From Nocardia asteroides (GTDB lineage: Bacteria > Actinomycetota > Actinomycetes > Mycobacteriales > Mycobacteriaceae), in NCBI RefSeq assembly GCF_021183625.1, contig NZ_CP089214.1:6882001-6946000 (forward strand): DNA of 64,000 bases, given 5' to 3'. Positions within the stretch are counted from its first letter, which is position 1. The number at the start of each line of letters is the position of its first letter. The translations under genes and the position numbers were made by a program. Below the pieces are notes generated by a model. That model saw only the letters and a list, made by a program, of their open reading frames with translations. It made no database searches and was not told where the DNA came from. Positions 1 through 8,448 of this stretch are shown here, one piece after another.

Positions 1-255
1 CTGCAGCTGCGCGCGCTGCTCGGACGCGGCGATCGTGAGCACCCCGTCGACCAGCTTGGAACCGAGCCGCTCCAGCATCCGGGCGCGCAACCGCTCCGGC
101 ACCGAGGGCGAGCCGGCGAGGTCGAAGGAGAGCTCCACCCGGCTGTCGGTGGTGTTGACGCCCTGCCCGCCGGGGCCGGACGAGCGGGAGAACCGCTCGC
201 GCAGCTCGGACGCGGGGATGACCAGCGCCCGCGTCACCGCCAGGTCCACCGCCAT
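1..255 (-). CDS. arfB: ArfB/YaeJ-type ribosome-rescue peptidyl-tRNA hydrolase, 3' end cut by window edge
   Basis: Frees ribosomes stalled on mRNAs without a stop codon by hydrolysing peptidyl-tRNA in the A site. The 85 residues present hold the class-I release-factor fold with the catalytic GGQ at residues 29-31, in the context GPGGQGVNTTDSRVEL, which is diagnostic of the ArfB/ICT1 branch rather than RF1/RF2. The start is the ATG at 253-255, with AAGGAGG a few bases upstream. The family is usually about 140 residues, so the basic C-terminal tail that enters the mRNA channel lies beyond the left edge. Family assignment is secure; whether the gene is intact cannot be judged from here. Confidence 0.9.
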   Translation of the reverse strand, partial: MAVDLAVTRALVIPASELRERFSRSSGPGGQGVNTTDSRVELSFDLAGSPSVPERLRARMLERLGSKLVDGVLTIAASEQRAQLQ

Positions 256-323
256 CGTCCGCCTCCTTTCCGCTCCGGGTCTCCCGGAAAACGGTGGCAG
301 CCGCCGACGGGACGCGCAAGCCC

Positions 324-419
324 ATTTCGGAGCAGTCCGCGGCGGTGCGCGTAGCCGGCGGCCCGGGTGTGGCCGCGGACGCCGAGCCGGTTCAGGATGC
401 TCGAGACGAGGGCGGTCAC
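324..419 (-). pseudogene. Remnant of a LuxR/NarL helix-turn-helix C-terminus
   Basis: On the minus strand this stretch reads VSSILNRLGVRGHTRAAGY followed by AHRRGLLRNG. That matches the recognition and final helices of the LuxR/NarL DNA-binding domain (usual form: H-V-S-x-I-L-x-K-L-G-V-x-x-R-x-Q-A-x-x-x-A). Nothing upstream in the frame resembles the first part of the domain or a receiver domain, and no start is associated, so I read it as the tail of a deleted regulator gene. It lies in the 270-base gap between arfB and the phosphotransferase gene. The alternative is a chance match over about 30 residues. Confidence 0.5.
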
Positions 420-525
420 CGCAGGTTGTGGCCGGAAAGTGGAATGGACACCTGTCTGGACGACCGGCCATCCCTTCGGTAGCGTGATCGGAACCTCAAT
501 CGCGAGAGCAAGGACGCTTATCTCG

Positions 526-1590
526 ATGCCGAACACGCACTCGATCCCGTCCGGTCCGCAGGACATCACCGCGCGCTGGCTCGCCGACGTGCTCGGCGTG
601 GCCGTCGACGACGTCCGCGTGGAGCCGATCGGCACCGGCCAGACCGGCGCCACCTACCGGGTGACCCCGACCGCCCCGCCGGAGTCGAAGCTCCCGCCGA
701 CCCTGGTGGCGAAGCTGCCTGCGCTCGACCCGGCCATCCGCGAGCGCTGCGCGCTCGGCTACCGCTCCGAGTGCGCCTTCTACGCCGAGGTCGCCGGCTC
801 GGTCGCGGTCCCGCTGCCCACCGTGTACCACGGCGACATCACCGAGAGCGCTACCGATTTCGTGCTGCTGCTCGAGGATCTCGCCCCGGCGGCCCAGGGC
901 GATCAGCTCGCCGGATGCACCCCCGAGCAGGCCGAACCCGCGGTCACCGCGCTCGCCGGGCTGCACGGCCCCCGCTGGTGCGACCCGGCCTGGCTGACCT
1001 TCACCGGCACCGCCATGCCGAAACCGGACGCGAACCTGGCCGCCGGGCTCGCCGGGATCACCCGCACCGCGCTCGACATCACCCTGGACAAGCTCGGCGA
1101 CCGGCTCGGCGCCGAGAACCGCGCGACGCTCGCGCAAGTGGCCGAGCTGACCGAGCCCTGGCTGCTCTACGCACCGGAGCGGTTCTCGGTGCTGCACGGC
1201 GACTTCCGCGTCGACAACCTGCTGTTCCACCCGGACGATTCCCGGATCACGGTGGTCGACTGGCAGACCGTGAGCGTGGGCCTGCCCGCGCGCGACCTGG
1301 CGTACTTCCTCGGCACCAGCCTGCTGCCCCCGGTGCGCGCCGAGCGCGAACGCGAACTCGTCGCCCGCTACCACCGCGATCTCGCCGAGTACGGCGTCAC
1401 CGGCTACCCGGCGGAGACCTGCTGGCAGGATTACCGGATCGGGATGCTGCAGATCCCGGTGCTGACCGCGCTCGGCTTCGCCTTCTCCGCCTCCACCGAC
1501 CGCGGTGACGACATGGTCGTCACCATGCTCGACCGCGGCTGCCGCGCCATCCGCGAACTCGGCACCCTCGACCTGATCACCGCCGGATGA
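526..1590 (+). CDS. Phosphotransferase family protein (APH/ecdysteroid-kinase-like)
   Basis: Protein of 354 residues with the aminoglycoside-phosphotransferase/choline-kinase fold. The catalytic loop VLHGDFRVDNLLF has the Brenner-type HGDxxxxN, and VVDWQ is the metal-binding DFG equivalent. This actinobacterial subfamily is large, and its members often sit beside acyl-CoA or LLM enzymes; substrates are mostly unknown. The ATG at 526 is preferred over an upstream in-frame ATG because family similarity begins soon after it. It is the first gene of an operon: its stop overlaps the SnoaL-like gene by 4 bases (ATGA). Confidence 0.85.
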   Translation: MPNTHSIPSGPQDITARWLADVLGVAVDDVRVEPIGTGQTGATYRVTPTAPPESKLPPTLVAKLPALDPAIRERCALGYRSECAFYAEVAGSVAVPLPTVYHGDITESATDFVLLLEDLAPAAQGDQLAGCTPEQAEPAVTALAGLHGPRWCDPAWLTFTGTAMPKPDANLAAGLAGITRTALDITLDKLGDRLGAENRATLAQVAELTEPWLLYAPERFSVLHGDFRVDNLLFHPDDSRITVVDWQTVSVGLPARDLAYFLGTSLLPPVRAERERELVARYHRDLAEYGVTGYPAETCWQDYRIGMLQIPVLTALGFAFSASTDRGDDMVVTMLDRGCRAIRELGTLDLITAG

Positions 1591-1967
1591 GCCCGGCGCG
1601 CAGCCCCCGCGAGGTGGTCGAGGCGTACAACCTGGGCGCGTGGAACGAACGCGACCTCGGCCTCGCCGCGGAGCTGCTCGGCGAGCGGGTGGTCCGGCAC
1701 GGGGTCGGGTCGGTGCAGATCCTCACCAACGAGCAGGCGGTGCAGCGGATCAGCGACACCTGGAACCTCTGCTCGGCGCTGCGGTTCCGCATTCCGCTGC
1801 TGTCGGCCGGCGCGGACGGCGAGCACGTCACCATCGCCTACGAGGCGGCCATGACGCTCACCGACGGCACCGAGGTGACGATCGGCAGCATCGAGATCTT
1901 CCGCGTGCTCGACGGCCGCATCGTCGAGGTCTACAACTGCGGACACGAGCAAGGAGCATGGGCGTGA
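1587..1967 (+). CDS. SnoaL/NTF2-like protein
   Basis: Small (126 residues) NTF2-fold protein with the start V-V-E-A-Y-N-L-G-A-W-N typical of SnoaL-like domains, a mid-region strand pattern and a C-terminal R-I-V-E-V-Y-N-C strand. Such proteins are either small ligand-binding proteins or isomerases/cyclases. Both neighbours overlap it, the kinase by 4 bases and the LLM oxidoreductase by 10 bases, so the three are probably translated together. No catalytic residues can be assigned with confidence. Confidence 0.8.
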   Translation: MSPARSPREVVEAYNLGAWNERDLGLAAELLGERVVRHGVGSVQILTNEQAVQRISDTWNLCSALRFRIPLLSAGADGEHVTIAYEAAMTLTDGTEVTIGSIEIFRVLDGRIVEVYNCGHEQGAWA

Positions 1968-2998
1968 GCAGCACCTTCGACGAACTCGGCTACTACCTGC
2001 TGGCCGGCGCGGGCGACCCGCGCACCCTGGTCGAGGAGGCCCGCCACGGCGAGGCGCTCGGCCTCGGCACCGCCTTCATCTCCGAGCGGTGGAACGTCAA
2101 GGAGGCGTCGTCGCTGGTCGGCGCGGCCTGCGCGGTCACCGAGCGGATGCGGATCGCCACCGCCGCGACGAACCACAACACCAGGCACCCGCTGATCACC
2201 GGGGCGTGGGCGACGACCATGCACCGGCTCTCCGGCGGGCGCTTCACCCTCGGCATCGGGCGCGGCATCGCCGCCATCTACAACGCCTTCGGCGTGCCCG
2301 CGGTCACCACCGCGCAGATGGAGGACTTCGCCGGGGTCATGCGCAGGCTGTGGCAGGGCGAGGTGATCATCGACCACACCGGCCCGATCGGCGACTACCC
2401 GGTGCTGATGCTCGATCCCGACTTCCGCGAGGACATCCGGCTGGCGCTGGTCGCCTTCGGCCCGCAGACCCTGGCCCTCGGCGGGCGCGCCTTCGACGAC
2501 GTCGTCCTGCACACCTTCTTCACCCCGGACACCCTGCGGCGCAGCGTGCGGATCGTGAAGGAGGCCGCGGAGCAGGCCGGGCGGAACCCCGACGACGTCC
2601 GGGTCTGGTCGTGCTTCGCGACCGTCGGCGACCACCTCCCCGAACAGCTGCGGCTGCGCAAGACCGTGGCCAGGCTCGCCACCTACCTGCAGGGCTACGG
2701 CGACCTCATGGTGCGCACCAACGACTGGGACCCCGCCGTGCTCGCCCGCTTCCGGCAGGACCCGATCGTGACCTCGGTGCCCGGCGGTATCGACCACAAA
2801 GCGACCCCGGACCAGATCGAGCACATCGCCGGGCTCATCCCCGACGAATGGCTCGAGCCCGCCGCCACCGGCAGCCCCGCGCAGTGCGTGGCGCGGATCC
2901 GGCAGGAGTTCGAGTACGGCGCCGACCGGGTCATCCTGCACGGCGCCACGCCCGGCGAGCTGGAGCCGATCCTGGCCGAGTACGGCACCGCCTCCTAG
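1958..2998 (+). CDS. LLM-class F420-dependent oxidoreductase
   Basis: Luciferase-like TIM-barrel oxidoreductase of 346 residues. The early sequence FISERWNVKEASSL, the R-I-x-x-A-T-A-A-T-N strand and GGRFTLGIGRG are characteristic of the F420-dependent group common in mycobacteria and Nocardia. The start is ATG 1958, with AAGGAG just upstream and a 10-base overlap with the SnoaL-like gene. It is the last gene of the kinase/SnoaL/LLM operon. The substrate is unknown; the cofactor assignment is by family and not provable from sequence alone. Confidence 0.85.
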   Translation: MGVSSTFDELGYYLLAGAGDPRTLVEEARHGEALGLGTAFISERWNVKEASSLVGAACAVTERMRIATAATNHNTRHPLITGAWATTMHRLSGGRFTLGIGRGIAAIYNAFGVPAVTTAQMEDFAGVMRRLWQGEVIIDHTGPIGDYPVLMLDPDFREDIRLALVAFGPQTLALGGRAFDDVVLHTFFTPDTLRRSVRIVKEAAEQAGRNPDDVRVWSCFATVGDHLPEQLRLRKTVARLATYLQGYGDLMVRTNDWDPAVLARFRQDPIVTSVPGGIDHKATPDQIEHIAGLIPDEWLEPAATGSPAQCVARIRQEFEYGADRVILHGATPGELEPILAEYGTAS

Positions 2999-3006
2999 AT
3001 CACACT

Positions 3007-3022
3007 GCCGCGGTTCAGCGGC
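3007..3022. terminator. Possible bidirectional hairpin between convergent genes
   Basis: GCCGC and GCGGC arms flank a GGTTCA loop in the 16-base gap between the converging LLM and CysK-rhodanese genes, reaching into the end of the latter. There is no T-tract. The evidence is position plus a 5-base stem only. Confidence 0.3.
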
Positions 3023-4340
3023 GACGCTCCAGTGGCAGCCCGGCATCCCGCCAGGCGGCGATCCCGCCCGCCAGGCTGTACGCGTCGTACCCGGCCCGGC
3101 GGGTGAGCGCGGCGAAGTGCTGCGAGACCCGCCCGACCGGGCAGACGAAGACCAGCGGGCGGGACCGGCAGAACGGCAGCTGGTCGGGGGTGAGGCCGCC
3201 GAGCAGGTCGTCGCGCAGGTTGATCGAGCCGGGGATGTGCGCGACGCGGTAGGCCATGGCGCCGCGGGTGTCGACGACGGTGCTGGGCCGGTCGCGGTCC
3301 AGCTCGGCCAGGTGCTCGGGGGTGAGCCGGGGGACGGCGGCGAGCTCGGCGGGGTGCGGCGGGGCCGGACGGGCCGGGTCGTCGAAGAGCCCGGGGCGGC
3401 GGGCCCGCAGGTAGGACAGGTACGGCTCGAGCCGGTCGCAGACGATGAGCACGGCGACCAGATCCGGGTCACCCGGCCGCAATTCGGCCGCGGCGGGGCG
3501 GAGGACGTCGAGCGCCGCGGCGTAGGCGGCGCCGGAGGTCGGCCCGGCGAGCACGCCGTAGCGGTGTGCGAGCAGCAGCGTGGCGCTGACCGCGTGCTCG
3601 GCGGCGACGGCGACGATCCGGTGGTAGAAGTCCGGCTGGAAGAGCCCGACGTCCCACATCTCGGTCTCCGAGCGGATGCCGGGGATGAAGTCGTCGCGCG
3701 CCGACACCACGCCGACGGTGCGCAGCCCCGGATTGTGCTCGGCGAGCGCGGTGGCGGTGCCGCGGGTGGAGCCGGTGGTGCCGAGCCCGCCGATCACGTA
3801 GTCCACCCGCTCGATCCCGCTCCCGGCGAGCGCATCGCGGATCTCCCGGCCGGTGCCGCGGTAGTGCGCCTCGACATTGCGCTCGTTGGTGTACTGCGAG
3901 GGGTGGTACCACTTCCCCGGCTCGCGGGCCATGGTCGCGGCGATGACGGCGGCGACGTCGTCGGGGGCGGTGGGGTCGGGGCACTCGGAGAGCCCGGGCA
4001 GCTCGACGATCTCGGTGCCGAGCAGCCGCAGCGTGTCGCGCACCTCGTCGACCTTGATCCGGTTGGTCACCGCGCGCAGCCCGATGCCGTGCCTGGCGCC
4101 GAGCACGCGCAGCGCCTTGGCGGTGTTGCCGCTGGAGGCCTCCAGGAAGCCGCGGCCGCGCAGCTCGGGCAGGTCGTCGCGGATCATGCCCCAGGCGGCG
4201 CGGTCCTTCACCGAGCCGAAGGGGTTGTGCGACTCCAGCTTCGCGAAGAGCTGCAGCCGCTCGATGCCGTGCACGGCGGCGTCGAGGCGGAGCAGGGGGG
4301 TGTCGCCGATCAGTTCGGTGATGTCGTCGTAGGCGCGCAC
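3015..4340 (-). CDS. Cysteine-synthase-like PLP enzyme fused to a rhodanese domain
   Basis: Protein of 441 residues in two parts. Residues 1-320 are a fold-type II PLP enzyme of the CysK/CBS family: NPFGSVKDR holds the Schiff-base lysine, SSGNTAKAL is the substrate loop, GGLGTTGSTRG the phosphate-binding loop, and AGPTSGAA carries the serine near the pyridine nitrogen. Residues 335-440 are a rhodanese domain with the active-site loop CPVGRVS. CysK-type enzymes replace a leaving group on an activated serine with a nucleophile. The fused rhodanese, with its cysteine intact, could supply sulfur as a persulfide. The gene overlaps the preceding decarboxylase-like gene by 31 bases, so the two are translated together. 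The physiological product is unknown. Confidence 0.85.
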   Translation of the reverse strand: MRAYDDITELIGDTPLLRLDAAVHGIERLQLFAKLESHNPFGSVKDRAAWGMIRDDLPELRGRGFLEASSGNTAKALRVLGARHGIGLRAVTNRIKVDEVRDTLRLLGTEIVELPGLSECPDPTAPDDVAAVIAATMAREPGKWYHPSQYTNERNVEAHYRGTGREIRDALAGSGIERVDYVIGGLGTTGSTRGTATALAEHNPGLRTVGVVSARDDFIPGIRSETEMWDVGLFQPDFYHRIVAVAAEHAVSATLLLAHRYGVLAGPTSGAAYAAALDVLRPAAAELRPGDPDLVAVLIVCDRLEPYLSYLRARRPGLFDDPARPAPPHPAELAAVPRLTPEHLAELDRDRPSTVVDTRGAMAYRVAHIPGSINLRDDLLGGLTPDQLPFCRSRPLVFVCPVGRVSQHFAALTRRAGYDAYSLAGGIAAWRDAGLPLERRR

Positions 4341-5746
4341 GGGCCCTCCTCGGCGGGGCGGTGGCCGGCGTCGGGGCCGGCGGTGAAGGTGGAGCGGTCT
4401 CGGGTGACGGCGAGTCGGCGCGGCAGCGGGTGCATGGCCGCGGTGCCCGCGGAGAGGTCGGAGTGGTAGCCGGCGGTGTTGGGGAAGACCAGCAGGTCGC
4501 CGGGGCGGGGGCGGAAGGGGAGCCGGATCGCGCGGTTGCTGATCATGTCGCGCTCCAGGCAGAGGCGGCCGGCGAGGAACACGCCGAGTGGTTCGGGGTG
4601 CTCCGGGGGTGGCTGCGCGGGGACGAGGAGCGGGTCGACCAGTGCTTCCTGGTCCGCCGGGGTCACCTGGTCCCGGCTGAGGTCGAGGTTGACGAGGACC
4701 GTCCCGTCGGGCAGATCCTTGGTGAACTCCACCGACGCCACGGTGATTCCGGCGTGGTCGGCGAGCGCCTTGCCGGGTTCGAGCCAGAGCCGCAGCAGGT
4801 TGTCGGTGAGGATCGCGGCCAGCGGGCGGTGCTGGCCGGGGATCTCGGCGTCGAGCAGGGCCGCCAGCGCGGCGGTGGCGGGCACGGTGTTGGCGTACTT
4901 GTGGAAAACCGGGATGCCGTGCACCGACCCGTCGCCGACCCGGTAACCGAAGGTGGCTCCCGCCCAGGTCAGGGGCGGGCCGTCGCCGAGCAGGGCGGTG
5001 CGAAGGGCGCGGGTGTAGGTGTCGTAGGCGGCGGGGTCGGCGGTGAAGACCTGGCGCAGCCCGCCGCCGATGTCGAGCACGTCGGGGGAGAGGCCGGCGC
5101 TCCAGGCGCTCTCCAGCAGGGCCAGGCAGGTCGTCACGGCGCGCAGCCGGTCGCGGTGCTCGCCGGTGTCGAGGTGGAAGGACAAACCGCGCAGCGCTAC
5201 TCGGTCGTGATTGGCGGCCAGGAGCGGCCAGAGCGCATCGACTTCGTCGGCCGGGATGCCGAAGCGGCTCACGGCGGTGCCGGGAAATCCGCTGACCCGC
5301 AGCAGGATCGGGACGGGGTGTTCGGCGAGGGCGATGATCCGGTCGAGCTCCCAGCGGTTGTCGACATTGATCGTGACGCCATCGGCCAGCAGCCGGCGCA
5401 GGAGGCGCTCGCCCTTGGGGCCGGTGGCCTCGATGCGGGCAGGCGGGAAGCCCGCGCCGAGCGCGCTGTCCAATTCCCCGGCCGAGGCGATATCGATGTC
5501 GAGGCCCAGGTGCTGGGTTTCGCGCACGAAGGCGTGCGACCGGTTGACCTTGTGCGCGTAGCAGAGGCGGTGCTCGACGCCGCGTGCCGACAGCACGCCC
5601 CGCAGTGCCGCGGCATTGCGCGCGAAGACCTGCGGGAACACCAGGTGCAGGGGAGTGCCGTGCCGGGCGGCGACCGCGACGAGGGCGGTGTCGACGAACT
5701 CGCGCACGAGCGGGTCGAGGAGCGCGGGGACGGCAGGCGGGGTCAC
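4310..5746 (-). CDS. Type III PLP-dependent decarboxylase-like enzyme (Y4yA-like)
   Basis: Protein of 478 residues of the alanine-racemase/DAP-decarboxylase fold. CYAHKVNRSH carries the PLP lysine (usual form YAxKAN), SFHLDTG matches the HxGS region, LDIGGG is the glycine-rich phosphate loop, WLEPGKALADHAG is the EPGR-like motif, and GRLCLERDMIS is the Cys-x-x-x-D region of the second active-site face. It resembles the group named after rhizobial Y4yA rather than true LysA, because the order of motifs is kept but their spelling differs. It starts at GTG 5744-5746 and runs into the CysK-rhodanese gene. A two-step route, beta-replacement on a serine derivative followed by decarboxylation, would fit the pair; this is inference. 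Confidence 0.8.
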   Translation of the reverse strand: MTPPAVPALLDPLVREFVDTALVAVAARHGTPLHLVFPQVFARNAAALRGVLSARGVEHRLCYAHKVNRSHAFVRETQHLGLDIDIASAGELDSALGAGFPPARIEATGPKGERLLRRLLADGVTINVDNRWELDRIIALAEHPVPILLRVSGFPGTAVSRFGIPADEVDALWPLLAANHDRVALRGLSFHLDTGEHRDRLRAVTTCLALLESAWSAGLSPDVLDIGGGLRQVFTADPAAYDTYTRALRTALLGDGPPLTWAGATFGYRVGDGSVHGIPVFHKYANTVPATAALAALLDAEIPGQHRPLAAILTDNLLRLWLEPGKALADHAGITVASVEFTKDLPDGTVLVNLDLSRDQVTPADQEALVDPLLVPAQPPPEHPEPLGVFLAGRLCLERDMISNRAIRLPFRPRPGDLLVFPNTAGYHSDLSAGTAAMHPLPRRLAVTRDRSTFTAGPDAGHRPAEEGPCAPTTTSPN

Positions 5747-5920
5747 CGGGGTCGCCCGGTGCGGGGTGGACAGGTGGAATCAGGCGGATTCATGGCGCAT
5801 TCCTCGGTTCGGCGACGCGCGGCAGTGCCGGGCGCGAGCACCCGCGCCTCGGCTGGGCAACGCACACCGCTGCCGAAACCGGCGCGGTGCGCTGCGCTCA
5901 CCGGCCCGGGCGGAACTACC

Positions 5921-6472
5921 TCAGCGGACGGCGAGCTTTGGGAACGACTCGTCGCGCACCGGCGGCCCGCGCCGCGACATCGCGTGCCGCAGCCGCACCC
6001 CGCGCGGCGGCGCCGGATACTCCACCGGCACGGGACCTGGCGTCGCGGTGACCGCGGTCAGCACGGGAAGAACGACCCGGGTGAACAGCGTGCGCACGAG
6101 CGCGAACAGCGCGCGCTCCCCGCGCCACAGCCACAGCCCGCAGACCGCCGCGGCCAGCGCGTGCGCGGCGAGCATGCCCGCCCCACCGCCGTGCGCACCG
6201 TGCTCGACCCCGAACCACAGGTGCAGCACCGCCTGCCCGCCGAGCAGCCCCCCGCCGATGGCGACCGGCCCGCGCTCCCGATCGGCCACCACCCAGGCCA
6301 CCGCCGCCACCGCGAGCAGCGCCGAGACCAGCGTGGCCCCGGAGACAGCGGCACCGGCGGCGCAGGCGTGCCCGGCTGCGGCGAGCGCGACGCAGAGCAG
6401 CGCGAAAACCGCCGCGCGGCAGAGCCGTACGGCGGGCAGCGCTCCCGCGCCGAGCGTCATCGCCGCATCCAC
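5921..6472 (-). CDS. Integral membrane protein of unknown function
   Basis: Protein of 183 residues with about five hydrophobic segments between residues 20 and 145, followed by a proline- and arginine-rich cytoplasmic tail. The helices contain scattered histidines (HACAA, HLWFGVEHGAHGGG), which might bind metal. I do not recognise a named family, although small polytopic proteins of this look are common in actinobacteria. The start could be ATG 6472 or the in-frame ATG 12 bases downstream. It is transcribed away from the TetR gene on its right. Confidence 0.65.
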   Translation of the reverse strand: MDAAMTLGAGALPAVRLCRAAVFALLCVALAAAGHACAAGAAVSGATLVSALLAVAAVAWVVADRERGPVAIGGGLLGGQAVLHLWFGVEHGAHGGGAGMLAAHALAAAVCGLWLWRGERALFALVRTLFTRVVLPVLTAVTATPGPVPVEYPAPPRGVRLRHAMSRRGPPVRDESFPKLAVR

Positions 6473-6647
6473 CCCCTGCCGGACGGTCTTCGTGCCGGAC
6501 AGCGTAGGCGGGTGCGATCCGGCGGGGTTGCGCAGGGGGCCGCGCGACGGCTACGCCCCGTGGCGTAATCGGCCGCGGGGGCGATGATCTCGTCGGCCGG
6601 CCGCTCGATCACCCACTGCCGCTGCCCGCCGGGGAACGGGCGCGCTG

Positions 6648-6673
6648 GATAATAGAGCGAGTGCTCTGTTATC
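6648..6673. promoter_or_regulatory. TetR operator overlapping the regulator's own promoter
   Basis: Inverted repeat GATAATAGAGC / GCTCTGTTATC, 11-base arms with one mismatch, separated by GAGT. It ends 8 bases before the ATG of the TetR gene at 6682. GATAAT in the left arm also looks like a -10 hexamer, so binding would block transcription of the TetR/enoyl-CoA hydratase pair. Confidence 0.65.
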
Positions 6674-6681
6674 GTGTAGGC

Positions 6682-7287
6682 ATGCCCCGCCCCCGCCTGC
6701 ACGACCTCGACGAGCTGATGGACGTCGCCGAGCGCATGGCCGTGGAATCTGGCCCCGCCGCGGTCACCGTGCGCGCCCTGTCGCAGACCGCCGGGGTCTC
6801 GAACGGTGCGATCTACCACGCCTTCGGCTCCCGGACCGCGCTGCTCGGCCGGGTGTGGCTGCGCGCGGCGCAGCGCTTCCTCGCGCTGCAGCGGGAGGCC
6901 GTGCGCGGGGCGTCGGGCGACGCGGTGGAGGCGGTCGTCGCCGCTGCCGACGCGCCCGCGGAATTCCTGGTGCAGCAACCGGTTTCGGCGCGGTTCCTGC
7001 TCGCCGTCGCACGGGAGGAGCTGCTCGGCTCCGGCGACATCCCCGCCGACCTCGCCGCGGAGCTCCGCCACCTCGACCGGGTCCTGACCGAGCTGTTCGG
7101 CACCCTGTCCGGCGACGTCTTCGCCCGCCGCGACCGCGAAGCCGTCGCGGTCGTCCGCGACTGCGTGGTCGAACTGCCCACCGCCCTGCTCCTGCGCGGC
7201 AACCGCACCCCGGACCCGCCGGTCCGCGCACGCCTCGCCGCCGCCGTCCGCGCGGTCCTCGCCCTGCCTCCGCCCCCACCGACCTGA
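6682..7287 (+). CDS. TetR-family regulator
   Basis: Protein of 201 residues. The N-terminal helix-turn-helix is clear: AVTVRALSQTAGVSNGAIYH then AFGSRTALLGRVW, residues about 25-60. The C-terminal ligand domain is unassigned. The start at ATG 6682 is chosen over an in-frame GTG inside the operator repeat at 6648-6673. The enoyl-CoA hydratase-like gene follows after 10 bases and is the likely target along with the regulator itself. Confidence 0.88.
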   Translation: MPRPRLHDLDELMDVAERMAVESGPAAVTVRALSQTAGVSNGAIYHAFGSRTALLGRVWLRAAQRFLALQREAVRGASGDAVEAVVAAADAPAEFLVQQPVSARFLLAVAREELLGSGDIPADLAAELRHLDRVLTELFGTLSGDVFARRDREAVAVVRDCVVELPTALLLRGNRTPDPPVRARLAAAVRAVLALPPPPPT

Positions 7288-7297
7288 AGGAACCCCC

Positions 7298-7945
7298 ATG
7301 CCCGCGACCCTGCGCTACGAGGGCGACATCGCCGTCCTCACCCTCGGCACCGACGAGAACCGCTTCTCCCCGGACTGGCTGGACGCCGTCGGCACCCACC
7401 TCGACGCCGTCGAGCGCGACGCCCGCGGCCTGATCACCATCGGCACCGGCAAGTTCTACTCCAACGGCCTCGACCTGGAGTGGCTGCTGGCCAACGGCGA
7501 CCACGCCGAGGAGTACGTCGCCCGCGTCCAGGAGCTCTTCGCCCGCGTCCTGACCTTCCCGATGCCGACCGTCGCCGCGGTCAACGGCCACAGCTTCGGC
7601 GCGGGCGCCATGCTCGGCATCGCGCACGACTACCGGCTCATGCGCGCCGACCGCGGCTACTACTGCTTCCCCGAGGTCGACATCGACATCACCTTCACCC
7701 CCGGCATGGCCGCGCTCATCCAGGCCAAGCTCACCCCGCGGGCAGCGCTCACCGCCATGACGACCGGCCGCCGCTTCGGCGCGGACGACGCCCTCGCGGC
7801 CGGGCTCGTCGACGGCACCGCCGCCGAACCCGAGCTGCTCACCGCGGCGCTGGCCCGGCTCGCGCCGCTCACCGGCAAGAACCCCGCGACCGTCGCCAGG
7901 ATCAAGGCCACCATGTTCGGCAGCGTCACCGCGGCCCTGCGCTGA
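7298..7945 (+). CDS. Enoyl-CoA hydratase/isomerase family protein
   Basis: Crotonase-fold protein of 215 residues. The two oxyanion-hole segments are present: KFYSNGLDLEW near residue 50 and GHSFGAGAML near residue 97. The general-acid/base glutamates of classical hydratases are not obvious (FPEVDIDITFTPGMAAL has E at the second position only), so isomerase activity or another CoA chemistry is possible. At 215 residues it is shorter than the usual 250-280 because the C-terminal trimerisation helices are reduced. Preceded by GAAGGA; probably co-transcribed with the TetR gene. Confidence 0.85.
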   Translation: MPATLRYEGDIAVLTLGTDENRFSPDWLDAVGTHLDAVERDARGLITIGTGKFYSNGLDLEWLLANGDHAEEYVARVQELFARVLTFPMPTVAAVNGHSFGAGAMLGIAHDYRLMRADRGYYCFPEVDIDITFTPGMAALIQAKLTPRAALTAMTTGRRFGADDALAAGLVDGTAAEPELLTAALARLAPLTGKNPATVARIKATMFGSVTAALR

Positions 7946-7958
7946 GTACGGTGGGCGC

Positions 7959-8448
7959 ATGGAGATCCGCGCCGTCCTGCCCGGCGACCGGGCCGAACTG
8001 CTCGCGCTCGGCAGCCGCGCCGGGGCGGGCTCGCCGACCGAATCGATCTGGGGCCACGCCGAATCCGAGGCCGCGGTGTATCTCACCCCGTACTTCGAGC
8101 TGGAGCCGGAGTCGCTGTTCGTCGCCGTGTCCGGCGGGGAACTGGTCGGGTACCTGGCCGGCTGCGTCGACACCGCCACGTTCCCGAGCGAGGAGCAGCG
8201 GATGCGCCGGGCGATCACCGACCACCGGCTGTTCTTCCGGCGCACACCACTGACGTTCTTCGCGCGCGCCGCCATCGATGCCCTGCGGCCCGGTCCGGCC
8301 GCGGGTGAACTGGACGACCCGCGCTACCCGGCGCACCTGCACATCAACCTCGTGCCCGAGGCGCGCGGGACCGGCGCCGCTCGTCCCCGGCCTGCGTTAC
8401 CGGGGTGCGCGGGTGCGTCAGCGCACGATGGTCCGCGCGTCGCGCTGA
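7959..8448 (+). pseudogene. GNAT acetyltransferase gene with an internal frame-shifting deletion
   Basis: From ATG 7959 the frame encodes the N-terminal two thirds of a GNAT enzyme, ending in HLHINLVPEARGTGA, the start of the acetyl-CoA loop. At about 8376-8380 the frame breaks. In the frame shifted by two bases the sequence continues PLVPGLRYRGARVRQRTMVR and ends at TGA 8446-8448, the typical C-terminus of these enzymes. About 40-50 residues expected between the two parts (the CoA-binding helix and following strand) are absent, so this is a deletion rather than a single-base slip. The 3' end overlaps the DedA gene tail by 31 bases. Reading on in the original frame gives a long, low-quality antisense extension. 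Confidence 0.8.
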
